In this document: in pieces, positions 5,014 through 8,765 of the stretch
How positions within the stretch are numbered: position 1 is the first letter of the stretch
Layout of the letters: every line of letters begins with the position of its first letter
Assembly (NCBI GenBank): GCA_031283505.1
Contig: JAITBO010000336.1
Coordinates: forward strand, 1-8,765
DNA from: Treponema sp.
GTDB taxonomy: Bacteria; Spirochaetota; Spirochaetia; Treponematales; Breznakiellaceae
Length of the DNA: 8,765 bases
Reading direction: 5' to 3'
Program-made: the position numbers and the translations under genes
Notes under the pieces: model-generated
Told to the model about the DNA's origin: nothing
Database searches by the model: none
Seen by the model: the letters and a program-made list of their open reading frames with translations, nothing else

Positions 5014-6513
5014 ATGAGCGAAATTAACTTACGGTCTTCAAGCGTACCGGTGCGGGAAATGCGGCTTGGTTCGATCACCGGTTATTCCGGTACCGCCCGG
5101 GATCTGGTAGGTAACGCGCGGCGGGGCTGCCTCCGGGAGAAAAACCGGTCCTTCAGCCAGTGCCTGGGCTGTTCCACTTCCAACGCGGCCTGTACGGTCA
5201 TCCTGATACAGGACGCCGCCGTCATAAGCCACGGACCGGTGGGCTGCGCGGGCTGCCTCCACGAATTCGCCTTTACCTACCGGGTAAACGGGATACACCG
5301 GAACGTCCTCGCGCCGGCCCCGCGCCGGATATTCAGCACCAACATTGAGGAAAAGGATACGGTGTACGGCGGCAGCCGGAAACTTGCCGACGCCATCCGG
5401 GAAGTCCACCGCCGGGTAAAGCCCGCGGCTATCTTTATCATCACCACCTGCGCATCGGGCATCATCGGCGACGACGTGCAGGGGATCGCCGACGAGGCGG
5501 AGGAGGAGATAGGCATCCCCGTGGCGGCGATCTTCTGCGAAGGGTTCCGCTCCAAAATATGGACCTCCGGATTTGACGCGGGCTACCACGGGATCGCCCG
5601 GAAGCTCATCAAAAAAGCGGAGAAGAAGCAGGAGGACATGGTCAACATCATCAACTTCTGGGGGGCGGACTTTATCGGCGAATGGTTCAGGCGGCTGGGC
5701 CTGCGGGCCAACTACCTTACCCCCTTCGCAACGGTCGCCCAAATCGCCTCGTCCTCGGAGGCGGCGACAACCATGCAGGTCTGCGCCACTCTGGGCTCTT
5801 ACCTGGGGGCAGCCCTGGAACAGGAATTCGGCGTACCGGAGATAAAGGTTTCGCCCCCCTACGGCATTATCCAGACCGAACGCTGGTTCAGGGAACTGGG
5901 GCGGCTGACAAACCGGGCCGAAGCAGTGGAGGCGTTTTTAAAGGAAGAGCGGGAACGCTGGCTGCCGGAGATAGAAGCGCTGCGGGAAAAACTCGCGGGA
6001 AAAACGGCCTATGTAACGGCCGGGGCTTCCCACGGCCACTCCCTCCTCGCCCTCCTGAAAGAACTGGGAATGCAGCCCCAGGGCGCGGCGATCTTCCACC
6101 ACGATCCCCTCTACGACAACGGGGAAGTCGCCTCGGACACCCTGCAAAATGTGGTCAACGATTACGGCGACGTGCCCCGCTACAATGTGTGCAACAAACA
6201 GGAATTCGAACTGGTCAACATACTCAACCGCGTCCGGCCGGATATTCTCCTTGCCCGTCACGGCGGCATGACACTGTGGGGGGCAAAATTCGGCATACCA
6301 TCGCTCCTCATCGGGGATGAACACTTCGGCATGGGATACCAGGGCCTAGTCCAGTACGGCAAACGCATCCTGGAAACCATGGAGAACGACGAGTTTGTGA
6401 AAAATTTTGAAAGGCACGCGATCAACCCCTACACCAAATGGTGGCTTGAACAGGATCCCTACACATTTTTGGGGGAGGGTAACGGAGGAGACTGCGATGC
6501 CGGAAATAATTGA
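5014..6513 (+). CDS. marD: Methylthio-alkane reductase D subunit (NifD-like nitrogenase component 1 homologue)
   Basis: A 499-residue NifD-like subunit, expected to form a D2K2 complex with MarK that takes electrons from a NifH-like protein. Cysteines matching the NifD P-cluster ligands are C53 (NifD C62), C78 in SHGPVGC (C88) and C146 in TTCASGIIGDD (C154). NifD-like 'NIEEKDTVYGGSRKL' lies just before C146. C257 in 'MQVCATLGSYL' matches the cofactor ligand C275. In the CEGFR segment (175-179) the positions of NifD Gln191 and His195 become W183 and F187, so N2 reduction is not expected. No His aligns exactly with H442; H437 in DEHFG is nearby. NifB dependence and sulfur neighbours favour Mar over nif, chlorophyll (DPOR) or F430 (CfbD) enzymes. 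A TTG at 4996 and an ATG at 5011 are also in frame. ATG 5014 is preferred because it is best spaced from GAGAGGG (5004-5010). The end overlaps marK by 17 nt. Confidence 0.82.
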   Translation: MSEINLRSSSVPVREMRLGSITGYSGTARDLVGNARRGCLREKNRSFSQCLGCSTSNAACTVILIQDAAVISHGPVGCAGCLHEFAFTYRVNGIHRNVLAPAPRRIFSTNIEEKDTVYGGSRKLADAIREVHRRVKPAAIFIITTCASGIIGDDVQGIADEAEEEIGIPVAAIFCEGFRSKIWTSGFDAGYHGIARKLIKKAEKKQEDMVNIINFWGADFIGEWFRRLGLRANYLTPFATVAQIASSSEAATTMQVCATLGSYLGAALEQEFGVPEIKVSPPYGIIQTERWFRELGRLTNRAEAVEAFLKEERERWLPEIEALREKLAGKTAYVTAGASHGHSLLALLKELGMQPQGAAIFHHDPLYDNGEVASDTLQNVVNDYGDVPRYNVCNKQEFELVNILNRVRPDILLARHGGMTLWGAKFGIPSLLIGDEHFGMGYQGLVQYGKRILETMENDEFVKNFERHAINPYTKWWLEQDPYTFLGEGNGGDCDAGNN

Positions 6514-7831
6514 GCAGCAGCGTTTTATGTGCGCCATCGGGGCGATGCAGACCGTGGTGGCGATTAAGCGCGCCCTCCCCATCCTCCATTCCGGGCCGGG
6601 CTGCGGAACCATGGTGGCGGGTTTCTTCGAGCGGTCCACCGGCTATTCCGGGGGAAACACCGCCCCCTGCACCAACTTTTCGGAAACCGATGTGGTTTTC
6701 GGCGGGGAAAAGAAACTGGAGGGGATCATCCGCCGTTCCTACCAGGTACTCAAAAGCGATTTACAGGTCGTGTTGACCGGCTGTACCTCCGCCATTGTGG
6801 GCGACGACGTTAATCAGGTCGTAAAAATTTTCAGCGCCGAGGGGAAACCGATTGTGTTTGCCGATACGCCGGGCTTCAAGTGCACCAACTACGAAGCCCA
6901 CAGCCTTGTGGTAAACGCCGTCATCGATCAGTACACGGATCGTTTCGCCCCCCATGACGCGCCCCGGGACCCCGCCCTGGTGAATGTCTTCGCGTCCATC
7001 CCCTACCAGGACCCCTTCTGGAAGGGCAATCTGGAGGAACTGAAACGCATCATTGAAGGCATAGGACTCAAGGTACAGGTACTGTTCGGCCCCCGCACGG
7101 AGGGCACGGAAGAATGGAAGGCCATTCCCCGGGCGAATTTTAACGTCCTCGTTTCACCCTGGTACGGCCTGGATATTGTCAGGCATCTGGAAGAAAAATA
7201 CGATCAGCCCTGGTTTCAGTTTCCCTACCTTCCCATCGGGGGGAACGAGACAAGCCGCTTCCTGCGGGAACTGGCCGCCTTCGCCGGGGAGCGGGGGGCC
7301 GGCATCGACAGTAAAACTGTCGACGGATTCATCAAAAAGGAAGAAGCGGCATTTTATGAGGAGATCGATAACCTCGCGACCTTCCTCCTGGAATTCCGCT
7401 ACGGGCTTCCCGGCTTTGTGCATATACTCCACGATTCAGGCTATGTGCTGGGCATGGCAAAATTCCTGCTCCACGAAACCGGCATTGTCCCCAAAGAACT
7501 GTTTATCACCGACAAAACGCCGGAGCAGTATCAGGAGGCAATCCTGAACATTGCCGGGGGTATTTCCCCAAAGCGAAACATCCCGCTTTACTTTTACAGC
7601 GACGCGGGGCTGGCAAGGGAAATAATTCTGGGCGCGGAACACGAGGGGCGGGGACTCATCATCGGGAGCGGCTGGGACAAGGAAACGGCTGCGGAAAAAA
7701 AGTACGATTTCCTTTCGGCCGCCCTCCCCTCCCCCTACCGCCTGGTGATGACCACGGGCTATGCGGGATACCGGGGAGGGCTGCGCCTCATCGAAGATAT
7801 TTACAACCAGGCCCTGGGAACCTACCGCTAA
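6497..7831 (+). CDS. marK: Methylthio-alkane reductase K subunit (NifK-like nitrogenase component 1 homologue)
   Basis: A 444-residue NifK-like subunit, partner of MarD. Three cysteines match the NifK P-cluster ligands C70, C95 and C153 in context and spacing: C12 (RFMCAIGA), C36 (HSGPGCGTM) and C96 (LTGCTSAIVGDD). NifK-like SETDVVFGGEKKL (62-74) precedes C96. With MarD this gives the full six-Cys set for an 8-iron P-type cluster. An additional cysteine is C58. The start at ATG 6497 is set by GGAGGAG (6484-6490), 6 nt upstream; the open frame continues further upstream within marD but without a SD. There is no long N-terminal extension as in NifK of molybdenum nitrogenase. The overlap with marD implies translational coupling and equal subunit amounts. 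A NifN-like scaffold role is less likely because no separate catalytic DK pair is visible. Confidence 0.8.
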   Translation: MPEIIEQQRFMCAIGAMQTVVAIKRALPILHSGPGCGTMVAGFFERSTGYSGGNTAPCTNFSETDVVFGGEKKLEGIIRRSYQVLKSDLQVVLTGCTSAIVGDDVNQVVKIFSAEGKPIVFADTPGFKCTNYEAHSLVVNAVIDQYTDRFAPHDAPRDPALVNVFASIPYQDPFWKGNLEELKRIIEGIGLKVQVLFGPRTEGTEEWKAIPRANFNVLVSPWYGLDIVRHLEEKYDQPWFQFPYLPIGGNETSRFLRELAAFAGERGAGIDSKTVDGFIKKEEAAFYEEIDNLATFLLEFRYGLPGFVHILHDSGYVLGMAKFLLHETGIVPKELFITDKTPEQYQEAILNIAGGISPKRNIPLYFYSDAGLAREIILGAEHEGRGLIIGSGWDKETAAEKKYDFLSAALPSPYRLVMTTGYAGYRGGLRLIEDIYNQALGTYR

Positions 7832-7840
7832 GGAAGATAC

Positions 7841-8755
7841 ATGAATAAACAATTAACCCATATCGCAAACCAACACCCCTGTTTTGCCGCGGCCGGTTCG
7901 GGAGAAGCAACAACAACCCACGGCAGAATCCACCTGCCGGTAAGCCCGGTCTGCAATATCCAGTGCCGGTTTTGTAAACGCAGTTTTAACAAGACCGAAA
8001 ACCGGCCCGGGGTAACGGCGGCCATCCTCAAGCCGGAAGCGGCCGTAACCCTGGTACGGGGCGCACTCAAACTCTGCCCGGAAATTTCCGTGGCGGGCAT
8101 CGCCGGCCCCGGCGACACCCTGGCGACCCCCCACGCCCTGGAAACCTTCCGGCACATACACCGGGAATTCCCCCGCCTCATCAAATGCCTCAGCACCAAC
8201 GGGCTCCTCCTGGAAGGGTACGCGGAAGATCTCTTTTTGGCGGGAGTCCGGACCATAACGGTAACGGTAAACGCCGTGGACCCGGTCATACTGGACAGGA
8301 TCTGTTCCCATGTCATCCTCGACGGCAAGGTACACGAAGGGATAGAAGGCACGGCCATTTTAATTGAGGCCCAAAAGCGGGGTATCAAAAAAGCCGCGGA
8401 AACGGGAATGCTGATCAAGATCAACATCGTCCTCGTTCCGCCGATCAACGGCGAACATATCGCTGAAATTGCCCGGACGGTAAAAGAACTGGGCGCGGGC
8501 ATCATCAACATCATCCCCCTTATACCCCAGCATGAATTCGCCGGGTTCAGCGCGCCCGACTGCATAGAACTTTCCCTTGCCAGAAAAGAGGCCGAAGCCT
8601 TTCTGCCGGTTTTCCGCCACTGCCAACACTGCCGGGCCGACGCCTGCGGCCTTCTCGGTAAAGAGGACTTCGCCTCCCGCCTGTCGGAACTGCTCCCGGA
8701 GGAACTCCGGAACGGCGCGTACCGGGAAGTGGAACAGACCTTTTCGCACGGATAG
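7841..8755 (+). CDS. marB: NifB-like radical SAM cluster-assembly protein (MarB)
   Basis: A 304-residue radical SAM protein of the NifB family without the C-terminal NifX-like domain, as in short NifB forms. Seen in order: HPCF with C14, the SAM [4Fe-4S] motif C38-x3-C42-x2-C45 (CNIQCRFC), ENRPGV (53-58), AGIAGPGD (85-92), KCLSTNG (115-121), TVTVNAVDP (140-148), a NIIPLI strand (223-228) and the C-terminal HCQHCRADACGLLG with C261, C264 and C269. These match the NifB residues that hold the two additional [4Fe-4S] clusters. NifB fuses those clusters with a SAM-derived carbide and a sulfur to make the 8Fe-9S-C core. NifB dependence separates nitrogenases and Mar from DPOR/CfbD relatives. SD AAGGAAG (7830-7836) begins within the marK stop codon, 4 nt before the ATG. 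It sits 9 bp after marK in the same operon. Confidence 0.88.
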   Translation: MNKQLTHIANQHPCFAAAGSGEATTTHGRIHLPVSPVCNIQCRFCKRSFNKTENRPGVTAAILKPEAAVTLVRGALKLCPEISVAGIAGPGDTLATPHALETFRHIHREFPRLIKCLSTNGLLLEGYAEDLFLAGVRTITVTVNAVDPVILDRICSHVILDGKVHEGIEGTAILIEAQKRGIKKAAETGMLIKINIVLVPPINGEHIAEIARTVKELGAGIINIIPLIPQHEFAGFSAPDCIELSLARKEAEAFLPVFRHCQHCRADACGLLGKEDFASRLSELLPEELRNGAYREVEQTFSHG

Positions 8756-8765
8756 GAGGCGCGGC
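8754..8765 (+). promoter_or_regulatory. Shine-Dalgarno for a gene beginning just beyond the right edge
   Basis: AGGAGG (8754-8759) overlaps the marB stop codon TAG (8753-8755) and is followed by CGCGGC to the window end. Such spacing would place a start codon within a few bases of the edge, so another co-transcribed gene follows. The missing NifH-like MarH is the obvious candidate (inference). Confidence 0.6.

Noticed and set aside
5014..7831. True nitrogenase (NifDK, VnfDK or AnfDK) or NifEN
   Set aside because: The Gln191/His195 pair is absent, no nifH or additional nif genes are adjacent, and all neighbours are sulfur/methionine genes.
5014..7831. Dark-operative protochlorophyllide reductase, COR or F430-type CfbD
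   Set aside because: Those enzymes do not require NifB and do not keep the complete nitrogenase six-cysteine P-cluster set plus a C275-type ligand. No tetrapyrrole genes are present.

Overview
The window is a sulfur/methionine gene cluster built around a nitrogenase-like enzyme. Six or seven co-directional plus-strand genes run metY - metN - metI - metQ - marD - marK - marB. A truncated minus-strand gene for a periplasmic solute-binding protein diverges from them at the left edge. The genes are GC-rich and two control regions (about 920-1154 and 4903-5013) are clearly AT-rich. The divergent binding protein has a signal peptide ending in FAGGKKES, a style common in Treponema and related spirochaetes. 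Together with an anaerobic nitrogenase-like system this suggests a spirochaete, possibly of the termite-gut Treponema type. That assignment is an inference.

Layout. 1-680 (minus): 5' part of an SsuA/NrtA-like binding protein. 681-1154: a 474-bp gene-free region. Its left half holds GGGG(T/A)CAGACC-type repeats and small dyads. Its right half holds two back-to-back sigma70-type promoters (each TTGACA with a 17-bp spacer), a 17-bp palindrome between them, and related GGAATTCTAT operator-like sites downstream of each. 1155-4902: O-acetylhomoserine sulfhydrylase, then a complete MetNIQ-type ABC importer (ATPase, permease, binding protein). 4903-5013: a second control region that shares a 31-bp element with the metY upstream region. 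5014-8755: two nitrogenase component-1-like subunits (NifD-like, then NifK-like) and a NifB-like radical SAM protein. The last ten bases carry a Shine-Dalgarno sequence for another gene just outside the window.

Function. The best explanation is a methylthio-alkane reductase (Mar) system, the nitrogenase-like enzyme known from Rhodospirillum rubrum. It cleaves C-S bonds in 2-(methylthio)ethanol, dimethyl sulfide and similar compounds, releasing methanethiol plus ethylene, methane or another hydrocarbon. MarB (NifB-like) would make the iron-sulfur-carbide precursor cluster. MarD/MarK keep all six P-cluster cysteines and the alpha-subunit cofactor cysteine, but lack the Gln191/His195 pair needed for N2 reduction. 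MetY would join methanethiol to O-acetylhomoserine to give methionine, and MetNIQ would import methionine. The cluster would therefore be a methionine-supply unit combining salvage and uptake. The electron-donating MarH (NifH-like) is not in the window and is predicted immediately downstream.
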